Shown here: one piece after another, positions 25,696 through 34,266 of the stretch
How positions within the stretch are numbered: position 1 is the first letter of the stretch
Layout: the number at the start of each line of letters is the position of its first letter
NCBI GenBank assembly: GCA_964444685.1
Contig: CAYUIG010000004.1
Location: 1-64,000 of the forward strand
Direction: 5' to 3'
DNA: 64,000 nucleotides
Origin: CAYUIG01 sp964444685
GTDB taxonomy: Bacteria; Gemmatimonadota; Gemmatimonadetes; Longimicrobiales; RSA9
The notes under the pieces: model-generated
What the model saw: only the letters and a program-made list of their open reading frames with translations
What the model was told of the DNA's origin: nothing
The model's database searches: none
Position numbers and translations under genes: made by a program

Positions 25696-26280
25696 ATGGA
25701 ACTGTCCGGTGGAACGGCAGGCGGGGGCACGGAAGAGTCGTCGCGCGCGCAGGCGAATGGCAGCGCGCCGAACGGCGGGAGCCAGCCGCTGATCGACCTG
25801 GATCTCGTCCGGGGCCTCATCGAGGCCGTAGACAACAGCGGCGTGGACTCGCTCGAGATCCATCGCGGCGGCACGCGTATCCGCATCAGCAAGACACCGC
25901 CGCCCGCTCCCGTGGCGGCACCGATGCTGGCGAGCGCACCCGCGCCGGCGGCAGCGCCTGCCGCCGCCGCGACGGTCGAGAGCGCCGCGCCTGCGGTGGC
26001 CGCGGAGGCGCCGGCACCGAAGACGAACCTGGTGGATGTCGCGTCGCCGATGGTAGGCACGTTCTACCGTGCGCCCGCACCGGAAGCGCCGCCCTACGTG
26101 GAAGTCGGCAGTCCGGTATCGAAGGGGCAGACGCTGTGCATCCTCGAGGCGATGAAGCTGATGAACGAGCTGGAGTCCGAGGTGGACGGCATCGTGCGCG
26201 AAGTCCTCGTCGAGAACGGGGACCCCGTCGAGTACGGACAGGTGCTGTTCCGCATCGAGCCGAACGGCTCGAAGGGCTGA
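25696..26280 (+). CDS. accB: Biotin carboxyl carrier protein of acetyl-CoA carboxylase
   Basis: Carries the biotin that shuttles carboxyl groups between AccC and the carboxyltransferase in the first step of fatty-acid synthesis. In the 194-residue protein an N-terminal region (about 35-70, LVRGLIEAVDNSGVDSLEIHRGG) is followed by an alanine/proline-rich hinge (72-112) and the biotinyl domain. The biotinylation site is Lys154 in ILEAMKLMNE. accC follows 20 bases later. The carboxyltransferase subunits (accA, accD) are not in the window. Confidence 0.96.
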   Translation: MELSGGTAGGGTEESSRAQANGSAPNGGSQPLIDLDLVRGLIEAVDNSGVDSLEIHRGGTRIRISKTPPPAPVAAPMLASAPAPAAAPAAAATVESAAPAVAAEAPAPKTNLVDVASPMVGTFYRAPAPEAPPYVEVGSPVSKGQTLCILEAMKLMNELESEVDGIVREVLVENGDPVEYGQVLFRIEPNGSKG

Positions 26281-26300
26281 TGGTCCCGGCCCGCCCGTAG

Positions 26301-27659
26301 ATGTTCCGCAAAGTCCTGGTCGCCAACCGCGGCGAGATCGCGCTGCGCGTGATCCGTGCGTGCCGCGAGCTCGGCATCCGCACCGTCGCCGTATACAGCT
26401 CCGCGGACCGTGAGTCACTGCACGTGCGCTTCGCGGACGAAGACGTGTGCATCGGCCCGCCGCCCGCACGCGACAGCTACCTGAACATCCCGCGCATCAT
26501 CGCGGCGGCCGAAGTCACCGGCGCCGATGCGATCCATCCCGGGTACGGCTTCCTCGCGGAGAACGCGGAGTTCGCCGAGATCTGCGAGCGCTCGGATCTG
26601 AAGTTCATCGGTCCGAACGCGGAGCACATCCGGCTGATGGGCGACAAGGCCGCGGCGCGGCGCACCATGGCGGCGGTCGGTGTGCCGACCGTGCCGGGCA
26701 GCGACGGCGCGGTCGAGGATCCGCAGACGGCGCTCGGCATTGCGCGCGAGATCGGCTTTCCGGTGATCATCAAGGCGGCGGCGGGCGGCGGCGGCAAGGG
26801 CATGCGCGTGGCGCAGGACGAGGCATCGTTCGCGGGCCTGCTGCAGATGGCGCAGCACGAGGCGCAGGCCGCGTTCGGCGATCCGTCCGTCTACCTCGAG
26901 AGGTATCTCGGACGGCCGCGGCACATCGAGATCCAGATCATCGGCGATGAGCACGGCCGCATCGTGCACCTCGGCGAGCGCGAGTGTTCGATTCAGCGGC
27001 GGCACCAGAAGCTGATCGAGGAAGCGCCGTCGGTTGCGCTGACGCCGGAGCTGCGCGAGCAGATGGGCGACGCGGCGGTGCGGGGCGCCGCCTCGATCGG
27101 CTACTTCTCCGCGGGAACGATCGAGTTCCTGCTCGATGAAGGCGGGCAGTACTACTTCATGGAGATGAACACGCGCATCCAGGTGGAGCATCCGGTCACG
27201 GAGCTGGTGACGGGCGTGGACCTGGTGAAGGAGCAGATCCGCGTGGCGGCCGGGCAGCCGCTGTCGATCCCCGAGAGCGGCGTGGAGCTGCGCGGCCATG
27301 CGATCGAGTGTCGCATCAACGCGGAGAACCCCGCGCGCAACTTCGCGCCGAGCCCGGGCCACATCTCGATCTTCCACATGCCGGGCGGTCCGGGCATCCG
27401 CGTCGACACGCACGCGTACGCCGGCTACAACATCCCACCGCACTACGACTCGCTGATCGCGAAGGTGATCGCGCAGGGGGCCACACGGGACGAGGCGCTG
27501 GCGCGGATGCGAATCGCGCTCGACTCGTTCATCGTAGAGGGTGTGCACACGACGAAGCCGTTCCTGCTCGAGCTGCTGGACGACCCGGAGTTCATCGCCG
27601 GAGATTTCGATACGAAGTTCGTCGAGCGCCGGTTCGCAGCGCGGGAGCGCGCCGGTTGA
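26301..27659 (+). CDS. accC: Biotin carboxylase subunit of acetyl-CoA carboxylase
   Basis: ATP-dependent carboxylation of the biotin on AccB. The 452-residue protein has the N-terminal domain (MFRKVLVANRGEIALRVIRACRELG) and the ATP-grasp region. The glycine-rich loop is KAAAGGGGKGMRVA, and the catalytic signature is YYFMEMNTRIQVEHPVTE. Length and motifs are normal for AccC. It overlaps the next gene by four bases (TTGA). Confidence 0.97.
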   Translation: MFRKVLVANRGEIALRVIRACRELGIRTVAVYSSADRESLHVRFADEDVCIGPPPARDSYLNIPRIIAAAEVTGADAIHPGYGFLAENAEFAEICERSDLKFIGPNAEHIRLMGDKAAARRTMAAVGVPTVPGSDGAVEDPQTALGIAREIGFPVIIKAAAGGGGKGMRVAQDEASFAGLLQMAQHEAQAAFGDPSVYLERYLGRPRHIEIQIIGDEHGRIVHLGERECSIQRRHQKLIEEAPSVALTPELREQMGDAAVRGAASIGYFSAGTIEFLLDEGGQYYFMEMNTRIQVEHPVTELVTGVDLVKEQIRVAAGQPLSIPESGVELRGHAIECRINAENPARNFAPSPGHISIFHMPGGPGIRVDTHAYAGYNIPPHYDSLIAKVIAQGATRDEALARMRIALDSFIVEGVHTTKPFLLELLDDPEFIAGDFDTKFVERRFAARERAG

Positions 27660-28378
27660 GAGTGGATGTGATTCTCTCGCCCGCGGAGCCGTGGTCGGCC
27701 GGCGCCGCGGGTACGGCCGTCGTGATCGACGTGCTGCGCGCATCGTCGACCATCCTCGAAGCGCTCGTGAACGGCGCGCGCGGCGTGATCCCGGTGGCGG
27801 GTGTCGATCAGGCCGTGCGCATCGCGGACGAGATCGGCCGCGAGACCGCGCTGCTGTGTGGTGAGCGCGGCGGCGCAGCGATCGCAGGCTTCGAGCTGGG
27901 CAACTCGCCGCCCGAGTTCACCCCCGCGCGGGTGAAGGGCCGCACGCTCGTGATGAGCACCACGAACGGGACGGCGGCGCTCATCGCGGCGCGCGGCGCG
28001 CAGCGATGCATCGTGGCGGCCCTCCGGAACGCGCACGCGGTGGCCGCAGCGCTCGCCGCTGCGGATGCGGATGCCGTGCTCGTGTGCGCCGGGCGCGAAG
28101 GACGTTTCGCGCTCGAGGATGCGCTCTGTGCCGGCATCGTCGCGCGCGGCGTCGTGGATGCAGGGAAGGACGTCGAGCTGGGCGACGGCGCACGCGCCGC
28201 ACTCCGGCTCGCGGGGCGTCAGGGGCGCCGTCTGGATCGCGTGCTCGCGCGCACTGAAGCCGGACGTCAGCTCCGCTCGATCGGGAAGGGTAGGGACGTG
28301 ACTTTCTGCGCCCGCCTCGACGTGCACGATCGCGTGCCCGTCGTGAGGGAAGGGCGCGTGCAGCTGCAGGATCCCTGA
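27656..28378 (+). CDS. comB: 2-phosphosulfolactate phosphatase family protein (ComB-like)
   Basis: The 240-residue protein matches the ComB family: MRVDVILSP, VVIDVLRASSTILEAL, GFELGNSPPEF and VMSTTNGTAALIAA, motifs of a magnesium-dependent phosphatase acting on 2-phosphosulfolactate in coenzyme M synthesis in methanogens. Bacteria with this gene usually lack coenzyme M, so the substrate here is uncertain; sulfolactate formation is one possibility. TTG 27656 overlaps the accC stop and gives the typical MRVDV start; GTG 27662 is a shorter alternative. Confidence 0.8.
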   Translation: MRVDVILSPAEPWSAGAAGTAVVIDVLRASSTILEALVNGARGVIPVAGVDQAVRIADEIGRETALLCGERGGAAIAGFELGNSPPEFTPARVKGRTLVMSTTNGTAALIAARGAQRCIVAALRNAHAVAAALAAADADAVLVCAGREGRFALEDALCAGIVARGVVDAGKDVELGDGARAALRLAGRQGRRLDRVLARTEAGRQLRSIGKGRDVTFCARLDVHDRVPVVREGRVQLQDP

Positions 28379-28380
28379 AC

Positions 28381-30582
28381 ATGGTTTCGGCGACGCAACG
28401 ACGGCAGCTCCTCGGTCTGGCGCTGCTCACTCTCGCACTCTTCACGGCGCTCAGCCTCGTACCGCTGCCCGCCGACTCGGGTGCGTTCCCCGAAGGCAAC
28501 ATCATGGGCGTCGTGGGCGACGCGCTCGAGCGCGCCGGCTACGCGCTGCTCGGCGCGGGTTTGCTGCTGCTGCCCATCGTCCTCGCCGTGGGCGGCGCCG
28601 TGTGCTTCGGCTGGATCGATGCCGAGGACGGCGTGCGCTGGGGCAGCTTCGCCGCCGGACTCATGCTGCTCGCGCCCGGGTTCGCGGCGCTCGTTGCGCC
28701 CGGCTCGATCGTCGGGCCGGTCGAGTTCCTGCCTGCAGGCGCGCCGGGCTGGGTCGGCCGAACGCTGGCCGAACCGCTGGCCGCACTGCTCGGGTGGATC
28801 GGTGTGCTGCTCGTGCTCGTGGTGCTGTTCCTTGCACTGTGCATCGCCACGCTCGGGTGGAATCCGCTGTCATCGCTGTTCGAGGCGCTGCGACGGCCTC
28901 GCGATTCTTCCACCGCAGAGGGCGCGGAGGACGCGGAGGAGGAAGACGAGGCAGACCTCGAGTCGGAGGAGTTCGCGCCTGAGGAGGTGATTGCGCGGGT
29001 CGTGAAGCGTGTGAAGCCGAAGAAGCGGGAACACGCGCGGCCCGAGCCGGAGGTGCTGCCGGTGCCGGAAGGGGCGGACGAGCTGCCGACGGTGGATCTG
29101 CTGTCTGAGCCGCCGAACGGTGACGGGACGGTGAGCGAGGGTGAACTGAACCGTCTCGGCGAGACGCTGATCCGCACGCTGCGCACCTTCCGCGTCGAGG
29201 GCGAGCTGGGCGGGCGCACGACCGGGCCGGTGGTGACGCAGTTCGAGGTGATCCCTGCGCCGGGTGTGAAGGTGAACCGGATCGCGGCGCTGGATGCGGA
29301 TCTCGCCTTGGCGCTGCACGCGCCCAGCATCCGGATCGTAGCGCCGATCCCGGGTAAGGGCGTCGTGGGTGTCGAAGTGCCGAATCCGGAACGGGAGATG
29401 GTCTACCTCCGCCGCATCCTCGAGTCGCCGGCGTTTCAGCGCGCACGCGGCACGCTGCCGCTCGCGCTGGGGAAGGATCTGACCGGGAAGCCGTACGTGG
29501 CGGACCTTGCGGCGATGCCGCACCTGCTGATCGCGGGCGCGACCGGGTCGGGCAAGTCGATCTGCATCAACACACTGATCACGAGCCTGATCTACCGGCA
29601 CACGCCGATGACGATGCGGCTGCTGCTGATCGACCCGAAAATGGTCGAGCTGTCGATGTACGGCGACCTTCCGCACCTCCGCCATCCGGTCGTGACGAAC
29701 CCGCAGGATGCGGCGACTGCGCTGCGCTGGGCGGTGCTCGAGATGGAGCGGCGCTACCGTCTGCTGTCGGAAAACGGCGTGCGCTCGCTCCTCGAGTTCA
29801 ACCGGCGTATCGAAGCGGGCGATGCACTGCGACGCGCAGAGCCGGGACCGGGCGAGACCGACGAAGAGAAGTGGGCGTACCAGGACGGTCTGCTGCCGTA
29901 CATCGTCGTGGTCGTCGATGAGCTGGCGGACCTGATGATGTCGGTGCAGGCGGAGATCGAGCGGCCGCTCGCGCAGCTCGCACAGAAGGCGCGCGCCATC
30001 GGCATCCACCTCATCGTGGCGACGCAGCGGCCGAGCGTGAACGTCATTACCGGTCTGATCAAGGCGAACTTCCCCTGCCGGATCGGATTCCGCGTCAGCT
30101 CGAAGGTGGACTCGCGCACGATCCTGGATCAGAACGGCGCGGATGCGCTGCTCGGCCACGGCGACATGCTGTTCCTGCCGCCCGGCACGTCGGACCCGGT
30201 GCGCATCCAGGGCGCGTACCTGTCGACCGAGGATACGGACCGGCTGATGCGCTGGTACCGCGAGCGCGCGCATGCGCGGGAGCGGGAGGATGACATCCTG
30301 GAGTTCGTCCGCTCCCGGGAGGGCGAGCCGGGTGACGAGGACGTGCCCGCGTACCTCGAGGCGCGCGACCCGCTCTTCCGCCAAGCGGCCGAGGTGTGCA
30401 TCCAGCTTCAGCAGGGCTCGACGTCGCAGCTCCAGCGGCGCCTCGGCATCGGCTACGGCCGCGCGGCGCGCATCATCGATCAGCTCGAGCACGCGGGCGT
30501 GCTCGGGCCGCCGAACGGCTCCAAGCCGAGGGAAGTGCTGATCGGGCTGGATTCGCTGGAGCACGTGCTGGGGGAGGATTAG
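28381..30582 (+). CDS. ftsK: DNA translocase FtsK
   Basis: Septum-located ATPase that pumps chromosomal DNA and helps resolve dimers at cell division. The 733-residue protein has about four N-terminal membrane helices (residues 8-165), then a charged linker (180-255) and the motor. Walker A is GATGSGKSICINTLI and Walker B is IVVVVDELADLMMSV, followed by VATQRPSVNVITG. The C-terminal winged-helix gamma domain (GSTSQLQRRLGIGYGRAARIIDQLE) reads the KOPS orientation signals. The linker is short compared with E. coli FtsK. It lies two bases after comB. Confidence 0.96.
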   Translation: MVSATQRRQLLGLALLTLALFTALSLVPLPADSGAFPEGNIMGVVGDALERAGYALLGAGLLLLPIVLAVGGAVCFGWIDAEDGVRWGSFAAGLMLLAPGFAALVAPGSIVGPVEFLPAGAPGWVGRTLAEPLAALLGWIGVLLVLVVLFLALCIATLGWNPLSSLFEALRRPRDSSTAEGAEDAEEEDEADLESEEFAPEEVIARVVKRVKPKKREHARPEPEVLPVPEGADELPTVDLLSEPPNGDGTVSEGELNRLGETLIRTLRTFRVEGELGGRTTGPVVTQFEVIPAPGVKVNRIAALDADLALALHAPSIRIVAPIPGKGVVGVEVPNPEREMVYLRRILESPAFQRARGTLPLALGKDLTGKPYVADLAAMPHLLIAGATGSGKSICINTLITSLIYRHTPMTMRLLLIDPKMVELSMYGDLPHLRHPVVTNPQDAATALRWAVLEMERRYRLLSENGVRSLLEFNRRIEAGDALRRAEPGPGETDEEKWAYQDGLLPYIVVVVDELADLMMSVQAEIERPLAQLAQKARAIGIHLIVATQRPSVNVITGLIKANFPCRIGFRVSSKVDSRTILDQNGADALLGHGDMLFLPPGTSDPVRIQGAYLSTEDTDRLMRWYRERAHAREREDDILEFVRSREGEPGDEDVPAYLEARDPLFRQAAEVCIQLQQGSTSQLQRRLGIGYGRAARIIDQLEHAGVLGPPNGSKPREVLIGLDSLEHVLGED

Positions 30583-30611
30583 GAACGACCCTCGCGTTCG
30601 TCGTGTAGCTC

Positions 30612-30646
30612 GGAGTCGGGAGTCGGGAGACTGGAGACTGGAGACT
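30612..30646 (+). repeat. Five-unit heptad array before lolA
   Basis: Five 7-bp units (GGAGTCG twice, then GGAGACT three times, in this phase), exactly 35 bp. The tail is GGTTTGAAACGGG, in which the lolA TTG start (30650) is embedded. No inverted partner is present. Confidence 0.88.
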
Positions 30647-30649
30647 GGT

Positions 30650-31471
30650 TTGAAACGGGTACTGCTCGTTTCACTGTTGCTGCTCGGCTGTGGGGATCGG
30701 GAGGAGCCGCCGCTGCCACCGGCGCCACCGTCGGCGGACGCGGTGGGTGGAGGTGCGGGTGCGGAAGTGGAGGCGGACCCGCAGCCGCAGGCGCCCGACA
30801 CGCTCGAAGCGCCGCTGGACACGCCGGCGGATACGTATCGCATCTCCACACCGGACCCCACCATTCCGGCGCCGCGCGCGGACACCAGTGCGACGGCGAT
30901 CCTGCTGCGCGCGGCGGAGCGGTACGAAGACATCCGCTCGCTGCGCGCGGACTTCGTTCTGAACGTGCAGAACCCGCTGCTGCGGCGGACGCAGACGAGC
31001 CGCGGCGTGCTGATGCAGGAGCGGCCGGATCGGTTGCTGCTCGACTTCGCCGACCCTGAAGGCGACGTGATCGTGAGCGACGGCCGCTACATCTGGGTCT
31101 ACTATCCCAGCGCCGATGACAGCCAGGTGATCCGCATGCAGGCGGGTACGGGCGCAGGCGGCGTGGATCTCCAGGCGCAGTTCATCGGCGATCCCGTGCG
31201 TCGCTTCGAGCATACGCACGAGGGAACGGAGCGCGTCGCGAACCGGCTGGCCGATGTGCTGTCGCTCGTGCCGCGCGATGCATCGGCCGGCTACGACGAG
31301 CTGCGCATCTGGGTCGATCGCATGGATGGGCTGATCCGCCGCTTCGAGATCACGGAGGCGAACGGCGCCGTACGCCGCTTCGACCTGAGCGGGCTCGAGG
31401 TCAACGTGCCCATCGAAGACTCGCACTTCACCTTCACTCCTCCCGCCGGCGCGCGCGTCGTCGTGCGTTGA
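30650..31471 (+). CDS. lolA: LolA-family outer-membrane lipoprotein carrier protein, itself with a lipobox
   Basis: LolA ferries lipoproteins across the periplasm. In this 273-residue protein the LolA domain covers about residues 80-270: LRAADFVLNVQNPLLRR-like start, VLMQERPDRLLLDFADPEGDVIVSDGRYIWVYYP, and the C-terminal VNVPIEDSHFTFTPPAGARVV. The precursor begins MKRVLLVSLLLLGCGD, a lipobox (Cys15), whereas classical LolA is soluble. It may therefore be a LolB-like or tethered form. A Pro/Glu-rich spacer separates the cysteine from the domain. The start is TTG 30650, and the only nearby Shine-Dalgarno-like sequence is GGAG within the heptad array. Confidence 0.82.
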   Translation: MKRVLLVSLLLLGCGDREEPPLPPAPPSADAVGGGAGAEVEADPQPQAPDTLEAPLDTPADTYRISTPDPTIPAPRADTSATAILLRAAERYEDIRSLRADFVLNVQNPLLRRTQTSRGVLMQERPDRLLLDFADPEGDVIVSDGRYIWVYYPSADDSQVIRMQAGTGAGGVDLQAQFIGDPVRRFEHTHEGTERVANRLADVLSLVPRDASAGYDELRIWVDRMDGLIRRFEITEANGAVRRFDLSGLEVNVPIEDSHFTFTPPAGARVVVR

Positions 31472-31481
31472 CCATACCGTC

Positions 31482-32978
31482 GTGACGAGGATCCCGCTTC
31501 CGGTGCTGTCGGCGACCGTGCCCGCGCCGGTCGCCGGTGCATGGGGCGGTGCACGCGTCGCCGTCGTCACTCTGGGCTGCGACAAGAACACCGTCGACAC
31601 CGAACGCGTGCTCGCACGGCTCGCGGCCGCGGGTGCCGCGATCGAGAGTGCGCCGGAGCGGGCGGACGTCGTGCTCGTCAACACCTGCGGCTTCATCGAG
31701 ACGGCGAAGGAAGAGTCGATCGACGCGATCCTCGAAGCCGTCCGTCTAAAGCGCGAGGGCGGTCCGCGCGCGGTCGTGGCGATGGGCTGTCTCGTGCAGC
31801 GCTACGCGGATGAGCTGCGTGCGGAGATTCCCGAGGTCGATCTGTTCGTCGGGCTCACGGAGATCGAGCGGCTGGTGCCATCGCTGCGCGAACGCGGACT
31901 GCTGCCCGCCGAAGCGCCCGCGATGGAACGTCCGCTGCTGCGCATCGCCACGCACCGATCGCACAGCTCCTTCCTCAAGATCAGCGAAGGCTGCGACCAC
32001 ACCTGCGCGTTCTGCGCGATTCCGCTGATGCGCGGGAAACATCGCTCGCAGCCGATCGATGCACTCGTGCGCGAAGCGCAGGAGCTGGAGGCGGGCGGCG
32101 TCGTGGAGCTGAATCTCGTCAGCCAGGATACGACGTGGTACGGGCGCGATTCCGTCCGTCTTGGGGGCTACGTTCCGGGTGATCCTTTCGTGGGTCGTAT
32201 GCCTCAGAGTCTGGAGTCGGGAGTCGGGAGTCGGGAGCTGGGGGACGGCGGGAGAGTCGGGTTGTTGCACGATCTGCTTCGTGCTCTGCTCTCCGAGACA
32301 TCGATTCCGTGGATCCGGCTGTTCTACATGTATCCGTCGGGGATACGGCGGGAGCTCGTGGATCTGATGGCGCGGGATCCGCGGCTGCTGCCGTACCTGG
32401 ACATGCCGATCCAGCACGGGTCGGACAGAATCCTGACCGCGATGCGCCGGCCCGAACGGCGCGCGACGATCCTGGAGCGTGTGGCGCATCTGCGTGACGC
32501 GATTCCGGATGTCGCACTGCGCACGACGGTCATCGTCGGCTTCCCGGGTGAAACGGAGGAAGATTTCGAGGCGCTGCTCGACCTGCTCGAAGAGGTGCGC
32601 TTCGATCGTGTCGGCGCGTTCGGATACTCGGTCGAAGACGGGACGCGCGCGGCCTCGCTGCCGGATCGAGTGCCGCCTGAAGAGATCCGCGAGCGGCTCG
32701 AGCGGCTGAGCGACGTGCAGCGCGGCATCACACTCGAGCGGAACGAGCGCTGGGTCGGGCGGACCGTCGACGTGCTCGTCGATCGCGAAACGGGCCGCAC
32801 GTCGTCGCTCGCGGGTGTGGCGGCGGGGGCCATCGGCAGGACGAAGGCGCAGGCGGCAGAGATCGATGGCGTGGTACACATCGACGGCACCGGCGACGTC
32901 CCTCCCGGCACGTTCCTGCGCGCACGCATCACCGGTGCGCTCGAGGACGATCTGATCGCGGTGGCCAATGCTTCGTGA
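31482..32978 (+). CDS. rimO: Ribosomal protein S12 methylthiotransferase RimO, with a repeat-derived insertion
   Basis: Radical-SAM enzyme that methylthiolates an aspartate of ribosomal protein S12. The 498-residue protein has the N-terminal UPF0004 domain (VVTLGCDKNTVDTERVL, NTCGFIETAKEESIDAI), and the radical-SAM cluster at Cys171, Cys175 and Cys178 (SEGCDHTCAFCAIP). A C-terminal TRAM domain lies at about 430-498. At about residues 225-260, between SQDTTWYGRD and LLHDLLRALL, there is an insertion of some 30 residues not expected in RimO, partly encoded by a 35-bp heptad array. It lies in a variable loop, so activity is probably kept. GTG 31482 is the most upstream start; a later one is possible. 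Confidence 0.92.
   Translation: MTRIPLPVLSATVPAPVAGAWGGARVAVVTLGCDKNTVDTERVLARLAAAGAAIESAPERADVVLVNTCGFIETAKEESIDAILEAVRLKREGGPRAVVAMGCLVQRYADELRAEIPEVDLFVGLTEIERLVPSLRERGLLPAEAPAMERPLLRIATHRSHSSFLKISEGCDHTCAFCAIPLMRGKHRSQPIDALVREAQELEAGGVVELNLVSQDTTWYGRDSVRLGGYVPGDPFVGRMPQSLESGVGSRELGDGGRVGLLHDLLRALLSETSIPWIRLFYMYPSGIRRELVDLMARDPRLLPYLDMPIQHGSDRILTAMRRPERRATILERVAHLRDAIPDVALRTTVIVGFPGETEEDFEALLDLLEEVRFDRVGAFGYSVEDGTRAASLPDRVPPEEIRERLERLSDVQRGITLERNERWVGRTVDVLVDRETGRTSSLAGVAAGAIGRTKAQAAEIDGVVHIDGTGDVPPGTFLRARITGALEDDLIAVANAS
32207..32241 (+). repeat. Five-unit heptad array inside the rimO coding sequence
   Basis: GAGTCTG, three units of GAGTCGG, and GAGCTGG, exactly 35 bp. The tail is GGGACGGCGGG, as at the other loci. 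Translated in frame it gives roughly SLESGVGSREL. GGG runs at 32219-32221, 32226-32228, 32233-32235 and 32240-32244 form a canonical G-quadruplex pattern on the coding strand. Confidence 0.92.
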
Positions 32979-34266
32979 GGTCGCGCAGGGCAGCGCCGAA
33001 CTGCTGGAGCGTGCACGCGGTGTGATGCCGGGCGGCGTGAGCTCGCCGGTGCGGGCGTTCCAGCGTGTCGGCGGCGAGCCGTTCTTCGTGGCCCGCGGGG
33101 AAGGTGCGAGGCTGTTCGACGAGGACGGACGCGCATACATCGACCTCGTGATGAGCTGGGGCGCGCTCATGCTCGGTCACGCGCATCCGGCGATCGTGCG
33201 TGCAGTGACGGATGCGGCGGCGCGCGGCACGAGCTACGGCGCGTCCACGGCGCTGGAGGTCGAGCTCGCGGAAACCATCCGTGACGCGCTGCCTTCGATG
33301 GAGCGCATCCGCTTCGTGAACAGCGGAACGGAGGCGACGATGAGCGCCGTCCGGCTCGCGCGCGCTGCGACCGGCCGCCGTCTCGTCCTCAAGTTCACCG
33401 GCTGCTATCACGGGCATGCGGACGGATTCCTCGTGCAGGCCGGCAGCGGCGTGGCGACGCTGGGGCTGCCCGACTCGCCCGGCGTTCCCGCCGAGATCGC
33501 AGGGCTCACTCTGGCCGTCCGCTACAACGACCTGGATGCTGTGCGCGACGCATTCGCGCGCCGCGGCGACGACATCGCGTGCATCATCGTCGAGCCGTTC
33601 GTCGGCAACGCCGGCTTCATTGCACCGCGCGATGGCTTCCTCGACGGACTGCGCGAGATCGCGGACGCGCACGGTGCCCTGCTGATCTTCGATGAAGTCA
33701 TGACCGGTTTCCGCGTCGCGCCCGGCGGTGCGCAGGCACGCACCGGTGTTCGTCCCGACCTCACGACGCTGGGGAAGGTGATCGGTGGCGGCCTCCCGGT
33801 CGGCGCCTACGGCGGGCGCGCGGATCTCATGCAGCGCATCGCACCCGAGGGACCGGTCTACCAGGCGGGCACGCTCTCTGGCAATCCACTGGCGATGGCG
33901 GCGGGACTGGCGCAGCTCCGCTCGCTCCGCGAGTCGAATCCGTACCATGTCCTCGAACGGCGGGCGAGGCGGATCCTCGACGCGCTCAGCGAGGCGGCGG
34001 CCGCGCACGGCGTGCCGTTCACGGGCGATTCCGCGGGTGCCATGTTCGGCTTCTTCTTCCATCCCGGCCCCGTTCACGATTACGAGACCGCGCGCGAATC
34101 GAATACGGAGCTCTTCGCGCGCTTCTTCCGCGCCTGTCTGCGCCGCGGCCTGTTTCTCGCGCCGTCCCCGTTCGAAGCCCTGTTCCTGTCGACCGCACAC
34201 GAGGAGGCCGTCGTGCATGCGTGCATCGGGATCGTGAGGGAGGCGATGGAGGAGGCCGTGCAATGA
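32968..34266 (+). CDS. hemL: Glutamate-1-semialdehyde 2,1-aminomutase
   Basis: Converts glutamate-1-semialdehyde to 5-aminolevulinate, using pyridoxal phosphate, directly after HemA in tetrapyrrole synthesis. The 432-residue protein has PGGVSSPVRAF near the start, VNSGTEATMSAVRLAR, and FTGCYHGHADGFLVQAGSG. It also has LLIFDEVMTGFRV and the Schiff-base lysine Lys270 in TTLGKVIGGGLPVGAYGG. It overlaps the rimO end by 11 bases and the next gene by four. Confidence 0.96.
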   Translation: MLREVAQGSAELLERARGVMPGGVSSPVRAFQRVGGEPFFVARGEGARLFDEDGRAYIDLVMSWGALMLGHAHPAIVRAVTDAAARGTSYGASTALEVELAETIRDALPSMERIRFVNSGTEATMSAVRLARAATGRRLVLKFTGCYHGHADGFLVQAGSGVATLGLPDSPGVPAEIAGLTLAVRYNDLDAVRDAFARRGDDIACIIVEPFVGNAGFIAPRDGFLDGLREIADAHGALLIFDEVMTGFRVAPGGAQARTGVRPDLTTLGKVIGGGLPVGAYGGRADLMQRIAPEGPVYQAGTLSGNPLAMAAGLAQLRSLRESNPYHVLERRARRILDALSEAAAAHGVPFTGDSAGAMFGFFFHPGPVHDYETARESNTELFARFFRACLRRGLFLAPSPFEALFLSTAHEEAVVHACIGIVREAMEEAVQ

